Source: an uncultured Draconibacterium sp.
Lineage (GTDB): Bacteria; Bacteroidota; Bacteroidia; Bacteroidales; Prolixibacteraceae
Length of the DNA: 64,000 nt
Assembly (NCBI RefSeq): GCF_963677565.1
Contig: NZ_OY781981.1
Span: 1,426,001 to 1,490,000 of the forward strand
Direction of reading: 5' to 3'
Under the pieces are notes generated by a model. The model ran no database searches, was not told where the DNA came from, and saw nothing but the letters and a program-made list of their open reading frames with translations. Each line of letters starts with the position of its first letter. The stretch's first letter is position 1. Below, in pieces: positions 44,225 through 53,823 of this stretch. Both the position numbers and the translations under genes were made by a program.

Positions 44225-45520
44225 TTACGAAAAAAGCTTTGCCACTTTTTCTGTTACTTCTTCTTCGTTCGGGTTGATATCAAAAACGATTTCAGGTTTT
44301 AAATAGAAAAGATCATTCTCAGCTTTGAATTTCTCTTCACCGCCGCCTGTAATGTTAAGCATTATCAGGTCATCTTTTTTAACCGTACCGTCTTTAACCG
44401 CCTCAATGAGTGTTGCCGTTGCAATGGCCGATGCCGGGTGAATGTCGTTTCCTTCAGTTTTCAGGAAAAGCTCTCCTGCATGAGCAGCTTGTTCATTACT
44501 TGCCAGCAATACTTCGCCGCCAGCATCTTTCATGGCGTCGTACAATCCTCCTGCAATCGGATAAGGTGGTTTCCGGTTCGATAACACTTTTGCTACAATC
44601 GCTTCTACCTGCTCGCGGGCCAGGTTATCATCCAACGAAAGCATTGCGCGCGAATCAGCTTTCCATGCATCGTGGATTGGCGTAAACGGCGTGTTCTGCG
44701 AAACCATAAGTTTCATTTTTTTGTTGCCGAATCTTCCATCCTCAATTAAACGTAAATTGGCTTCCCAGGCTGCAATTGCACCTGTTCCGCTACCAATTGC
44801 CTGAAAGTAATAATCAGGAATTTCGCCAATGGTTGTGGTTGCCGAAAGCATTGTAGTTGCCATTCCATCGCGGCGTGCAACGTTTTTGGCACCCCCTTCA
44901 GCAACAAAACCTTCCATTCCTGCTACAATATTCGACAGGTGAATAGCATCGAAATAGTCGCTGCCCGACTTGCTGCAAATAAGTTTCACGCAATCGTTAA
45001 TCGGGGCATCAAACCACAGTGCGTTGATGTTATCTTCCGGAACACAAATCAGTAGCGGTATATTATTTTCAGAGCAAACTCTCGCAAAGGCACGCGATGT
45101 ATTTCCGGCAGAAGCAACCACCAAAACCTGGTTCATATCTTCTGTCATACGTCCGCCAACCGAGTAAGCTTCAGTTTCTTTAAACGAGGCCGTTTTCATG
45201 TTTGTGCCTTTTTCGGGCCAGTAGCCGCTAAAGGTGATCCAAAGATTTTCGAGCCCCAGTTCTTTTGCCAAACCTTCACTTTTGTAGGTCACCGGTGCCG
45301 ACGATCCTTCAAGCATTCTGCCAATTGGCAACCAGTCGGCAAATTTGTACAAGCCCCACGAATCGTCTTTTACGTCAATTTGTTTTTTATCGTAAATAGC
45401 ACGAATTAATGTTGGTTCGGCTTCACCCGGAGCATCCAGCATCCAGCCTTCATCCTTAAACTCCTTACCTGTTTTAAACGATTTCAGGATGTATTTTGTG
45501 GGCGAAAAATCTTTGCTCAT
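44225..45520 (-). CDS. Probable cysteate synthase (threonine-synthase-family PLP enzyme)
   Basis: A 431-residue fold type II PLP enzyme. The PLP Lys is probably in TASFKETEA (about residue 113), the phosphate loop is GSGTGAIAAWE, and ASAGNTSRAFA replaces the usual STGNTS. Segments such as TFSGYWPEKGT, EGGAKNVARRDGMAT and LMVSQNTPFTP match what I recall of cysteate synthase from methanogens, rather than true ThrC. That enzyme makes cysteate from phosphoserine and sulfite; in Bacteroidota cysteate is the head-group precursor of sulfonolipids (capnine type). Threonine synthase remains the alternative. It is a single-gene unit. Confidence 0.6.
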   Translation of the reverse strand: MSKDFSPTKYILKSFKTGKEFKDEGWMLDAPGEAEPTLIRAIYDKKQIDVKDDSWGLYKFADWLPIGRMLEGSSAPVTYKSEGLAKELGLENLWITFSGYWPEKGTNMKTASFKETEAYSVGGRMTEDMNQVLVVASAGNTSRAFARVCSENNIPLLICVPEDNINALWFDAPINDCVKLICSKSGSDYFDAIHLSNIVAGMEGFVAEGGAKNVARRDGMATTMLSATTTIGEIPDYYFQAIGSGTGAIAAWEANLRLIEDGRFGNKKMKLMVSQNTPFTPIHDAWKADSRAMLSLDDNLAREQVEAIVAKVLSNRKPPYPIAGGLYDAMKDAGGEVLLASNEQAAHAGELFLKTEGNDIHPASAIATATLIEAVKDGTVKKDDLIMLNITGGGEEKFKAENDLFYLKPEIVFDINPNEEEVTEKVAKLFS

Positions 45521-45653
45521 TCTGCGTCTGTTTTTATTTTAAGAAGGACAAATGTAGAAAATGCAGACATAAAACAAGCGAATTTTCTTAAATCTTAAAA
45601 CAAGGATTATAAACTTATTGGTAACTTTAAGCGATTCAACAAAACCTAAAACT

Positions 45654-48377
45654 ATGAAAAAACTATTGCTGGTTCTTTACTTTTTAGTAATTGGCAGTCT
45701 CTTCTTGAATGCCAAAATCAAACCAACACAACTTACTTGCGAATACCTTAAAAACCCATCTGTCGTTGATGTGCTGAAGCCTCGAATGGCCTGGATAAAT
45801 GTGGCCGGCAACGATGAAAGAGGGCAGTTTCAAACGGCCTTTCAAATTCGGGTGGCAACCACAAAAGACAAGCTTGAAAATCCTGATTTATGGGATAGTG
45901 AAAAGGTTGAAAGTAATGCCTCGACACGCGTTGAGTACGACGGCGATAAATTAGTTTCCCGTCAGGATTGCTGGTGGCAGGTGCGTGTTTGGGATAAAAA
46001 CGGTGAAGTTTCGGAATGGAGCGAGCCTGCATTCTGGCACATGGGATTGTTAAATGAAAACGATTGGCAGGCAAAATGGATTGGCGCACCATGGCAGGGC
46101 GAGGAAGCTTTACCAAAACCTGCCCGAAATCTTGGAGGAGACGGTAACCGACTGCAGGAATCTCCACCTCCTGCACCCCTGTTTCGGAAAGAATTTAACG
46201 CTCCAAAACAAGTTGAAAAAGCTGTGGCTTATGTAACCGGACTGGGTTATTTCGAAATGTACCTGAACGGAAATAAAGTTGGCGACGATGTGTTGGTGCC
46301 CAATCAAACCAATTACGGAAAACGCCCCGGACTTTCGGAGGAGTTTATTCCTGTTGATGACAATTTCAGAGAGTACAAAGTGATGTACCTGGCTTATGAT
46401 ATTTCGGATCAAATGGTTTCTGGAGCGAACACTTTTGGGGCAATTCTTGGAAATGGATTTTATAATCCGGCCAAACACTGGGATTTGGGTTATGGATCGC
46501 CTCGATTGTTGATGCAGGTTCATGTAGCCTACACCGACGGAACTGAGGATGTAATTGTGAGCGATGAGAGTTGGAAGGTTTCAAAAAGCCCAATTTTAAT
46601 GGACATGGTATTTTACGGTGAACACTATGATGCTCGTTTGGAACAAGACGGTTGGTGTTCGGCTGGTTTTGACGACTCAACTTGGGAAAATGCGGTTTTA
46701 AGAAAAGCACCCGAAGGAAAGTTGATGGCGCACACTGCTCATCCCGACAAAGTTTATGAAACGCTTGAGCCAATAAGGATCGAGAAAATGTACAACGGCA
46801 ATTATAAAGTTGATTTTGGTATTGAGATTTCGGGCTGGGTGCGGCTGAAAAATGTTGAAGGACCAGCAGGTCACAAAGTGGAGATCAATTATATGTCGAA
46901 TACCTTCTCGGGCGATAACTCTTACATTTTTAAAGGCGAAGGCAAAGAAAACTACGCTGCTCGTTTTAACTGGTTTGTTTTCCGCGAAGTGGAAATTGTA
47001 AACTGGCCTGGCGTTTTGGAGCCTGAAAATATTTGTGCTGAAGCGATAAATACTTACATCGAAGAATCGGCTGATTTCGAAACCTCAAATCCGCTTTTTA
47101 ACGAAGTGAATAAGATTTGGAAACGCAGTCAGACCGATAACATGCACGGTGGTATTGCCAGCGATTGTCCACACCGCGAACGCTCGCCGTACACCGGCGA
47201 TGGTCAGGTGGCCTGTATTACCGTGATGCACAATTTCGATGCTCAAAACTTCTATTACAAATGGATTCAGGATATTATTGGTGCACAAAATATTGAAACC
47301 GGTTATGTGCCAAATGGTGCACCGTGGCAACCCGGTTGCGGCGGCGGTGTTGCCTGGGGAGCGGCAGTGAATATTATGCCCTGGGAGTTTTATGTGCACT
47401 ACGGAGCTGTCGACATGCTGGAAGAGGCTTACGAGCCCATGAAGGAATACGTGCGTTACATGCAAACCTGGGTGGATGATGAAGGAATAATGTACTCTCA
47501 ACGTGTGGGCCTGAACGGTGATGTTTTGCGGTGGTTTAACCTCGGTGATTGGGTTACTCCGGGCGATCTTCCTCCTGATGAGTTGGTACACACTTTTTAT
47601 TTTTGGCGCTGTACCGATATTACTGCAAAAACGGTGGCAGCATTGGGAAATAATAAGGAAGCGAAAAAGTATGCAGAGTTGGCAGAAGCTACCAAACTGG
47701 CATTTCACAAGCGGTTTTTCGATGCTGAAAAAGGAACCTATGGAAACTCGGGAGCTAATATTTTTGCGTTGAAAATGGGCGTTCCTGAAGCAGAGTATCA
47801 ACGCGTGATAAAAGCGCTGAAGGAAAATATTAAAAAGAACAAAGGACATTTGGATACCGGAATATTTGGTACGCAGTTTTTCTTTGAAGTGCTGACTGAA
47901 AATGGCATGCACGATCTGGCTTACGAAGCGATGAACAAAAAGGAAGAGCCCGGTTACGGCCGCTGGTTAACACTGGGAGCAACAACCAGTTGGGAGCATT
48001 GGGATACCGGAGGTTCGCACAATCACCCGATGTTTGGCGGCGGGTTGGTGTGGTTGTATCGTCAGTTGGCGGGTATGCAGGCCGATGAGGAAATTCCGGG
48101 ATACCGTCATATTATTTTTCATCCGCAACCGGTTGAAGAAATGGAATTTGCCAAATATTACAACAAAACACCTTACGGAAAGGCCGGTATAAAATGGCAG
48201 CAAACTGAAGGGAAACTGAATGTTGATATTTCCGTTCCGGTGGGATGTACAGCAACAGTGATTTTACCAGGAGCAGATTTTGTTGCCGACGATAACGATG
48301 AGGTGAAAATTGTTTCGCAAGCCCAAAACGAATTGGTACTTGAAGTTGGATCGGGTACTTATAATTTTAGCAATTAA
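45654..48377 (+). CDS. GH78 alpha-L-rhamnosidase
   Basis: A 907-residue secreted glycosidase with a signal peptide (ends GSLFLNA). Fibronectin-like and jelly-roll domains precede an (alpha/alpha)6 barrel, then a C-terminal beta domain. The motif ASDCPHRERSPYTGDGQV (about residues 500-517) is the GH78 catalytic region with the candidate acid Glu; WEHWDTGGSHNHPMFGG near residue 795 supplies a further conserved site. It removes terminal L-rhamnose from plant or algal polysaccharides and glycosides. The ATG at 45654 gives the signal peptide. The DoxX fusion follows 25 bases downstream on the same strand. Confidence 0.93.
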   Translation: MKKLLLVLYFLVIGSLFLNAKIKPTQLTCEYLKNPSVVDVLKPRMAWINVAGNDERGQFQTAFQIRVATTKDKLENPDLWDSEKVESNASTRVEYDGDKLVSRQDCWWQVRVWDKNGEVSEWSEPAFWHMGLLNENDWQAKWIGAPWQGEEALPKPARNLGGDGNRLQESPPPAPLFRKEFNAPKQVEKAVAYVTGLGYFEMYLNGNKVGDDVLVPNQTNYGKRPGLSEEFIPVDDNFREYKVMYLAYDISDQMVSGANTFGAILGNGFYNPAKHWDLGYGSPRLLMQVHVAYTDGTEDVIVSDESWKVSKSPILMDMVFYGEHYDARLEQDGWCSAGFDDSTWENAVLRKAPEGKLMAHTAHPDKVYETLEPIRIEKMYNGNYKVDFGIEISGWVRLKNVEGPAGHKVEINYMSNTFSGDNSYIFKGEGKENYAARFNWFVFREVEIVNWPGVLEPENICAEAINTYIEESADFETSNPLFNEVNKIWKRSQTDNMHGGIASDCPHRERSPYTGDGQVACITVMHNFDAQNFYYKWIQDIIGAQNIETGYVPNGAPWQPGCGGGVAWGAAVNIMPWEFYVHYGAVDMLEEAYEPMKEYVRYMQTWVDDEGIMYSQRVGLNGDVLRWFNLGDWVTPGDLPPDELVHTFYFWRCTDITAKTVAALGNNKEAKKYAELAEATKLAFHKRFFDAEKGTYGNSGANIFALKMGVPEAEYQRVIKALKENIKKNKGHLDTGIFGTQFFFEVLTENGMHDLAYEAMNKKEEPGYGRWLTLGATTSWEHWDTGGSHNHPMFGGGLVWLYRQLAGMQADEEIPGYRHIIFHPQPVEEMEFAKYYNKTPYGKAGIKWQQTEGKLNVDISVPVGCTATVILPGADFVADDNDEVKIVSQAQNELVLEVGSGTYNFSN

Positions 48378-48402
48378 TACTAGTCTAAATTAAAGCAGTG
48401 AT

Positions 48403-49902
48403 ATGAACTGGAAAAAACTTATTATCACCATTTTTAGAACCGCCATAGGTTGGCACTTTTTGTACGAGGGTGTGGCAAAATTGGCTGATGGTAACTGGAG
48501 TGCCGCCGGATATTTGTCAAGCTCAACAGGGCCATTATCCGTTTTTTATCAATGGATGGGCGGTTCTGAAAGTATTATGAATGTAGTGGATCCGTTGAAT
48601 ATCGCTGCTTTAATTCTTATTGGGCTGGGACTAACGCTTGGTTTGGCCATTCGTGTTTCTGCGGCTTCGGGTGTCGTTTTGCTTTTGCTGTATTATTTTG
48701 CGCATCCTCCATTTGGCGGTTCGTTGCTGGCTAATACCGAAGGAAGTCTGTACATTGTAAACAAGAATGTGATTGAGGCGCTGGCTCTGCTCGTTTTGTT
48801 CGTGCTAAAAGAAAAAGGCTGGGGATTGTATGCGCTACCCGTTTTCTCGAAGAAGAAAGAATCGGGAGACGGATCGTCTTCGGTAAAATCCCGAAGAGAG
48901 GCTTTAAAAAACCTGGCGACAATTCCCGCTCTTGGAGTTTTAGGACTGGGAGCTTTTAACGAAACACAAAAATTTGGAGTTGATACACTTTCGGGAGCGA
49001 CTATAAAAGTTGGCGGAGCGGATATAAAAGAATTGAAAGGAGAACTTCCGAAAGGAAAGATTGGGCCGCACGAAATCAGTCGTTTGGTGGCCGGTGGAAA
49101 CCTGATTGGCGGTTGGGCACACTCGCGCGATCTGCATTATGTACCTCCGCTTTTCAGGGCTTACAATACCGAAAAGAAAATTTTTGAAACGCTGATGCTG
49201 GCCGAGGAAGCCGGAATTAATACCATCAATATCGGGTTTCCTACAAATGCGACGATGCAGAAATATAAGAAGTTGACCGGCAGTAAAATTAAGGTGATTA
49301 CGCAGGTGCACCCCGATGCCGATAACAACGACTACGTGGTGAATATTAATAAAGCCATCGATTTTGGTGTGGACATTATCCAGATTCAGGGGAACTGGTG
49401 CGACTGGCTGGTGCGTGACAACAAGCTGGATAAAATCGATTTGATGCTGAATCATATCAGAGAGCAGGGTTACACTGCCGGACTGGCATCACACACGGTT
49501 GATTCGCTGATTGCCTGCGAGGAACAGGGAATTATTCCCGATTATTACATGAAAACCATGCACCACGATAATTACTGGTCGGCACACCCGCGCGAAAACC
49601 GTTTCCCTTTTGAAGTGGATGGTAAAAAATATGCAGATCATAACCGTTTTCACGACAACCTGTTTTGTTTGTATCCTGATAAAACGGTTGACTTTGTTAA
49701 CCGCGCCACAGTTCCCGTAATGGGCTTTAAAGTATTGGCTGCCGGTGCCATTCAACCCGAAGACGGTTTTAACTGGGCCTTTAAAAATGGAGCCGATTTT
49801 ATTTGTGTGGGTATGTTCGATTTTCAGGTGGTTAACGATGTAAATATTACCATCGATACGCTGAATAATCTACAAGGTCGCACGCGAAAATGGTATGGCT
49901 AA
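48403..49902 (+). CDS. DoxX-like membrane domain fused through a twin-arginine-like segment to a barrel domain
   Basis: A 499-residue protein. Residues 1-150 contain four hydrophobic helices of the DoxX type (FRTAIGWHFLYEGVAKLADGNW). Residues about 160-187 read like an internal twin-arginine signal (KSRREALKNLATIPALGVLGLG). Residues about 210-499 form a soluble alpha/beta, probably TIM-barrel domain with repeated beta-alpha pattern (INTINIGFPTNA, KVITQVHPDADN, DIIQIQGNWCDW, DYYMKTMHHDN, VPVMGFKVLAAGAI, DFICVGMFDF). I do not know the substrate. Placement 25 bases after the rhamnosidase suggests envelope sugar or redox chemistry. It ends 6 bases from the convergent GAF gene. Confidence 0.6.
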   Translation: MNWKKLIITIFRTAIGWHFLYEGVAKLADGNWSAAGYLSSSTGPLSVFYQWMGGSESIMNVVDPLNIAALILIGLGLTLGLAIRVSAASGVVLLLLYYFAHPPFGGSLLANTEGSLYIVNKNVIEALALLVLFVLKEKGWGLYALPVFSKKKESGDGSSSVKSRREALKNLATIPALGVLGLGAFNETQKFGVDTLSGATIKVGGADIKELKGELPKGKIGPHEISRLVAGGNLIGGWAHSRDLHYVPPLFRAYNTEKKIFETLMLAEEAGINTINIGFPTNATMQKYKKLTGSKIKVITQVHPDADNNDYVVNINKAIDFGVDIIQIQGNWCDWLVRDNKLDKIDLMLNHIREQGYTAGLASHTVDSLIACEEQGIIPDYYMKTMHHDNYWSAHPRENRFPFEVDGKKYADHNRFHDNLFCLYPDKTVDFVNRATVPVMGFKVLAAGAIQPEDGFNWAFKNGADFICVGMFDFQVVNDVNITIDTLNNLQGRTRKWYG

Positions 49903-49908
49903 ACTTTT

Positions 49909-52278
49909 TTAGCTTCCGCTTACAACTTGTGCAATTTCTGAATTTTCAATTTGATTTGGCGTTAAATCGCTGAGATCAACTTCAACACGCAGTGCCCGCA
50001 AACCCGATGCACCAACCAAATCTTCCAGTTCCACATCTTCAATATTGTTGGTCAGGAAGCCCTGTGCAATCATGTAGTCGATGTACTTTTTATAGTCCCT
50101 TATTTCATCGGCATGCGAGTAAATGATAGCTATTTTACCCGGCTGAGTTACGCGTTCGTTCGTTCCGTTAATCAGTGCCTTGTCAATGCGTTTTTTGGTA
50201 ATCTCGTAACGAATATTGTAGGCTCCGGCCACATCAAATTTTTTCTCATCCTGACGGAACGCAATGCTCAAAGGATTCGAATGAACCAGAATAAGTTGAG
50301 TAATATCGAGTTTTGTTGCCAACTGAGGTTGAAGCAATTTAATCCTGCGCGCAATTTTTACTTTTACCAACAGTTGCCACAGCCTAATATTTTTCAAATA
50401 AATGTCGCTGTACTTTAATCTTTTTACCAACGATTGACCAATGTAAGCGTTGTATTCAATTCCATCGGTGCGGTATTTTTCAAAATAATGCGGAAAAACT
50501 TCCTGAGCTTTTACCTGCTCGGTTTCAATTATTTCACTCACCTCTTCGTTAATCAATGTGAGGCTTTCCTCAAATTCCTTCCGTTTTTTGTATACCACAT
50601 TCAGATGTGGATCGAGTGAATTGAAATAGTTTGTTACAGGTTCGTTGAGCTCCGGAAAACGTTCTTTTAGCAATTGCAAAAACGGGTTTACTTCTTTCGT
50701 CAGAAATTCAATAATAACAACCTCGTCTCCGGCTTTTAGACCATTTTGTACCGTGTCGATATTTTGTTGAATGTTAAAACAGATATCTTCAAGCAAAGGC
50801 ATTTCCTTAATCTGGCGGGCATAGTCGAGTATTTCACGTGCATGTTTTAGTTGCTCGGTGAGGTCGGCCCGGATAGCCATGTTGCGCTCCATTGATGAGC
50901 CACGAACATCCGAAGCACCATAAATAGGAACTACATCGTTGAATACAATGGATTCAACCGTTGATTTTCCACCGTTTTTATTTTCAGCAAGAAAGTGACC
51001 GACTGCTTCTCGGAAACGCCACTCAACAGTTGGGTGAATGGCAGTGAACTGATCTTGTATTACCGCCCTGATTTTGTCGTTCCATTCTTCTTTCGATCGT
51101 TTCAAGGCCAGCGCAAAAGTTGGAAAAACATCGTGGAGTCGTTTTATTTGCACCATGCTGATACTGTTCGGTTTTGTGCAGGCAAACTCCAGCAATCCAA
51201 CCGGTGCTTCATCAATAAACAGTGGGACGATGGCGAGGCTTTTGATGCCCGCATCCAGCAGATTCTGAATAACAATATCTTGAGGTATCTTTGTTAGATC
51301 AGGTGTATTGATAATACGTTTTTCGATGAACGCCTTTTCATATATTGTTCCCATGTACTGTTCGCATTTTAGCTGAGAACGGGGAATAATGGTGTCCCAA
51401 ATCAGATTAAGATTCATGTTTGCATCTTCATCAGCGTCAACGGCCATTCCAAATTTCAGTTTTGGATTGTCGAACAAGGCGCGCATCCGTTTTTGCAGCA
51501 CTTCAAAACCTTCGCTTGTTTCAATCGTCTTTTTATCAAGCAAATCGGTTTTCAGCTGCGAGATGACAAAATCCTGTGTAATATCAATCAGGGTGAAATG
51601 AATAAATCCGGAAAATTCAAAATTCTCCAAAGGAATTATCTCGTTCCACACCTCCAGATCATCCGTATTATCCAGCAGTTTAGTAATATCTTCCGATGTA
51701 AGTTTTGTATGTTTTTTTAATTCGCGGACTTGTATATAGTCGGATGTTACATGTTTACGTATGTACTTGATATAGCCTTCTTTTGTGTCGGTAAGTCGAT
51801 AAGTGAACGGGAGATCAACATCAACTTTATAGTTGTAAAATTTCTCGAGTATTAACAGGTAAGCCTGATACAGTTTGGAAATTAGTGAAAGATCCTGCCT
51901 GCCTCCTTTGGCAATTTCAAATAATTTATGCTCGCAACTTAGGCTGTTTTTTAGCAACTCGGTGGCAAAAAACGGATCTTGCCCGATTGGAGCCGTACAT
52001 GCTTCCATGCTGTTTTGGTGACGCAACGGATTTATTACAAACGTCATCAGTTGATTCACCAAATCTAGATTCTCATTAAGAATAGAAGTGTTGCGAATTG
52101 GCTTTTTTAGTGCAGGAACTTTGTTTAAAGCAATAAGCGTACTTTTTGCCAGATCTTTCATCGGGTGATTAGCCGTCGATTCAATCCGCTCGATATCCTT
52201 AATAAGCAGCTCAAAACTAAGTACTGAACTGAAGGGGAGTTGGGAGAATGGGCAACTAATCTGTTTATCTGTGTTCAT
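49909..52278 (-). CDS. Large GAF-domain cytoplasmic protein of unknown function
   Basis: A 789-residue protein with no signal peptide or membrane helix. A GAF-like domain is placed at about 305-420 (KCEQYMGTIYEKAFIEKR..., ALAIVPLF-type strand SLAIVPLFIDEAPVGLLEF). The rest is mainly helical and charged, with a coiled-coil-like region at about 470-620. No kinase, GGDEF, or HTH motif is seen. It may sense a small molecule or bind other proteins. The gene is single and convergent with the DoxX fusion. Confidence 0.6.
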   Translation of the reverse strand: MNTDKQISCPFSQLPFSSVLSFELLIKDIERIESTANHPMKDLAKSTLIALNKVPALKKPIRNTSILNENLDLVNQLMTFVINPLRHQNSMEACTAPIGQDPFFATELLKNSLSCEHKLFEIAKGGRQDLSLISKLYQAYLLILEKFYNYKVDVDLPFTYRLTDTKEGYIKYIRKHVTSDYIQVRELKKHTKLTSEDITKLLDNTDDLEVWNEIIPLENFEFSGFIHFTLIDITQDFVISQLKTDLLDKKTIETSEGFEVLQKRMRALFDNPKLKFGMAVDADEDANMNLNLIWDTIIPRSQLKCEQYMGTIYEKAFIEKRIINTPDLTKIPQDIVIQNLLDAGIKSLAIVPLFIDEAPVGLLEFACTKPNSISMVQIKRLHDVFPTFALALKRSKEEWNDKIRAVIQDQFTAIHPTVEWRFREAVGHFLAENKNGGKSTVESIVFNDVVPIYGASDVRGSSMERNMAIRADLTEQLKHAREILDYARQIKEMPLLEDICFNIQQNIDTVQNGLKAGDEVVIIEFLTKEVNPFLQLLKERFPELNEPVTNYFNSLDPHLNVVYKKRKEFEESLTLINEEVSEIIETEQVKAQEVFPHYFEKYRTDGIEYNAYIGQSLVKRLKYSDIYLKNIRLWQLLVKVKIARRIKLLQPQLATKLDITQLILVHSNPLSIAFRQDEKKFDVAGAYNIRYEITKKRIDKALINGTNERVTQPGKIAIIYSHADEIRDYKKYIDYMIAQGFLTNNIEDVELEDLVGASGLRALRVEVDLSDLTPNQIENSEIAQVVSGS

Positions 52279-52505
52279 CTTTTCTTTTTCGGCTGTAATT
52301 AAAACTTTGCATTAATGACAAAATCAGAACAATAACAATTTATTCTTGCCAATGGTTCTTGCTTGGCATCACATCGGATGAATTTTAGTTGATGCAAAGT
52401 TACTTAGCCTGATTAAATCTTGACAAAGATAGTTGCTAAATTGCCTGAATTTAAACTTCAAATGGCGAGTAGCATGTTTGTCCGGCATCTTTTAGCGGAT
52501 TAACA

Positions 52506-53157
52506 TTATAACCACTGCATCATATCGAGCCAGAAGTGTTGCCCCAAACCAACGGTAAAAATCCAAAAGCCCATAATCCCGTGCAGTATGCTGACAAATA
52601 ATACGCTTTTGGATTTTTTGTTAGATATAAGCCAGGTAAATGCCTGCAAAAAATGTAAGTACCAACGACAAAATACTGAAGTAAACAATGTGCACAAAAC
52701 TAAAAGTGATGGAAGAGGCAAAGATCAGCAACCATTTTTTCTGAAAGAATTTCTGATAACGTATAAACAGAAATTTCCGGTAAACAACTTCTTGTCCGTA
52801 GGCCGAAAAAATGGGGTAGAAAAACAACATGATAATCCAGATCGCAGGATTTGCTTTTGGTAAGTTGAAGAGGTTTTGGGGTTCAAAAATAAGCACATAA
52901 ATGAGTAAGAAAACGCGGATAAGAAGCATAGCAAGTAATTGTTTGAGCCACATATTTTTTGAAATTCCCAGTTTGATTAGTTCGCGGCTTTTAAATTCCT
53001 TTTGCTTTCGGAAGTATAAAATCAGTGCAATAAGAATGGGTAAAAGAACAGAGCTCGGGTGAATAAAGTTTCCTTCGAAAAACAAAAACAGCGGTACTCC
53101 AAAAAACAAGAGGGTAAATTCGATGGAGTACATTATTTTTTTGACGCCGGATTTCAT
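52506..53157 (-). pseudogene. CPBP (CAAX-type) intramembrane protease, frameshifted near the 3' end
   Basis: The first frame (53157-52621) encodes 178 residues with membrane helices, the CPBP motif 1 as YGQEVVYRKF (normally EExxxR) and motif 2 as FSFVHIVYF, then stops after AGIYLAYI. The neighbouring frame continues without a break, giving SNKKSKSVLFVSILHGIMGFW and ending at 52506; this contains the third motif (HGIMG) and a membrane helix expected in the family. The switch occurs at TTATATCTAAC, where loss of two bases of an AT run would explain it. Either the gene is recently inactivated, a short form is made, or the sequence has an error. It overlaps the next gene by 4 bases. Confidence 0.75.
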
Positions 53158-53822
53158 TTTTCTGCCAATTGAATAATATCTTTTGGTTTAATAATTACAG
53201 CGTTGTAGCCATACAATGTGCAGTTAATCATTGCTTTGCCAACTTGTGTGGTGTTTACCACCGCATTTGGCGCTAAGGCTTTAAACAAGCGCACCAGCCA
53301 CATAAAATAATCGTACATAAATTGGTAAGCTTTTGTTCGCGATTTTATCCCGCGCAAGGGAATGATAAATCCCGGCCGGAACATAAAAGCCTGTTTAAAT
53401 CCCAGTTTTATCAGGTCGTTTTCGGTTTTTCCTTTTACCCGTGCCCACATCACTCTGCCTTTTTCTGAGGAATCTGTTCCTTCGCCCGAAACATAGGTAA
53501 TAGTCGTTTCAGGATTTAGCAGAAGTAATTCGCCGGCAAGCGAAAGCGTATAATCATAGGTGATCTTTTTGAAATCGTTTTCTTTCATTCCAACCGAACT
53601 GATTCCCATACACAGGAAACAAGCATCGTAACCGGCGAGTTGCTCTTTAACAGTTGAAAAATCGGAGAAATCGTTGTGAATAAGTTCTTCCAGTTTTGGG
53701 TGCGTAACATCAACCGGGTTTCTTCCGATAACCAAAACTTTCTCAACCGATTTATGATCGAGACATTCCAGTAAAACGCCTTTTCCTACCATTCCGGTGG
53801 CACCTGTAACTATAACTTTCAT
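53154..53822 (-). CDS. NAD(P)-binding Rossmann protein (atypical SDR)
   Basis: A 222-residue protein with the nucleotide motif VTGATGMVGKG at the N terminus and the extended-SDR layout seen in NAD-dependent epimerase/NmrA-like proteins (LVIGRNP; CFLCMGISSVGM; YVSGEGTD; KGKTENDLI). The usual YxxxK is replaced by a modified VKGKTE region, so the enzyme type is unclear. It sits in a tight leftward row, SDR - metallophosphoesterase - this gene - CPBP, with gaps of 4, 1 and -4 bases, so it is an operon. Function is likely a small reductase or redox sensor. Confidence 0.65.
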   Translation of the reverse strand: MKVIVTGATGMVGKGVLLECLDHKSVEKVLVIGRNPVDVTHPKLEELIHNDFSDFSTVKEQLAGYDACFLCMGISSVGMKENDFKKITYDYTLSLAGELLLLNPETTITYVSGEGTDSSEKGRVMWARVKGKTENDLIKLGFKQAFMFRPGFIIPLRGIKSRTKAYQFMYDYFMWLVRLFKALAPNAVVNTTQVGKAMINCTLYGYNAVIIKPKDIIQLAEK

Positions 53823-53823
53823 A

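Noticed and set aside
44225..45520. Plain threonine synthase
   Set aside because: Several segments match cysteate synthase better, as I recall that family. Not excluded, so confidence is kept moderate.
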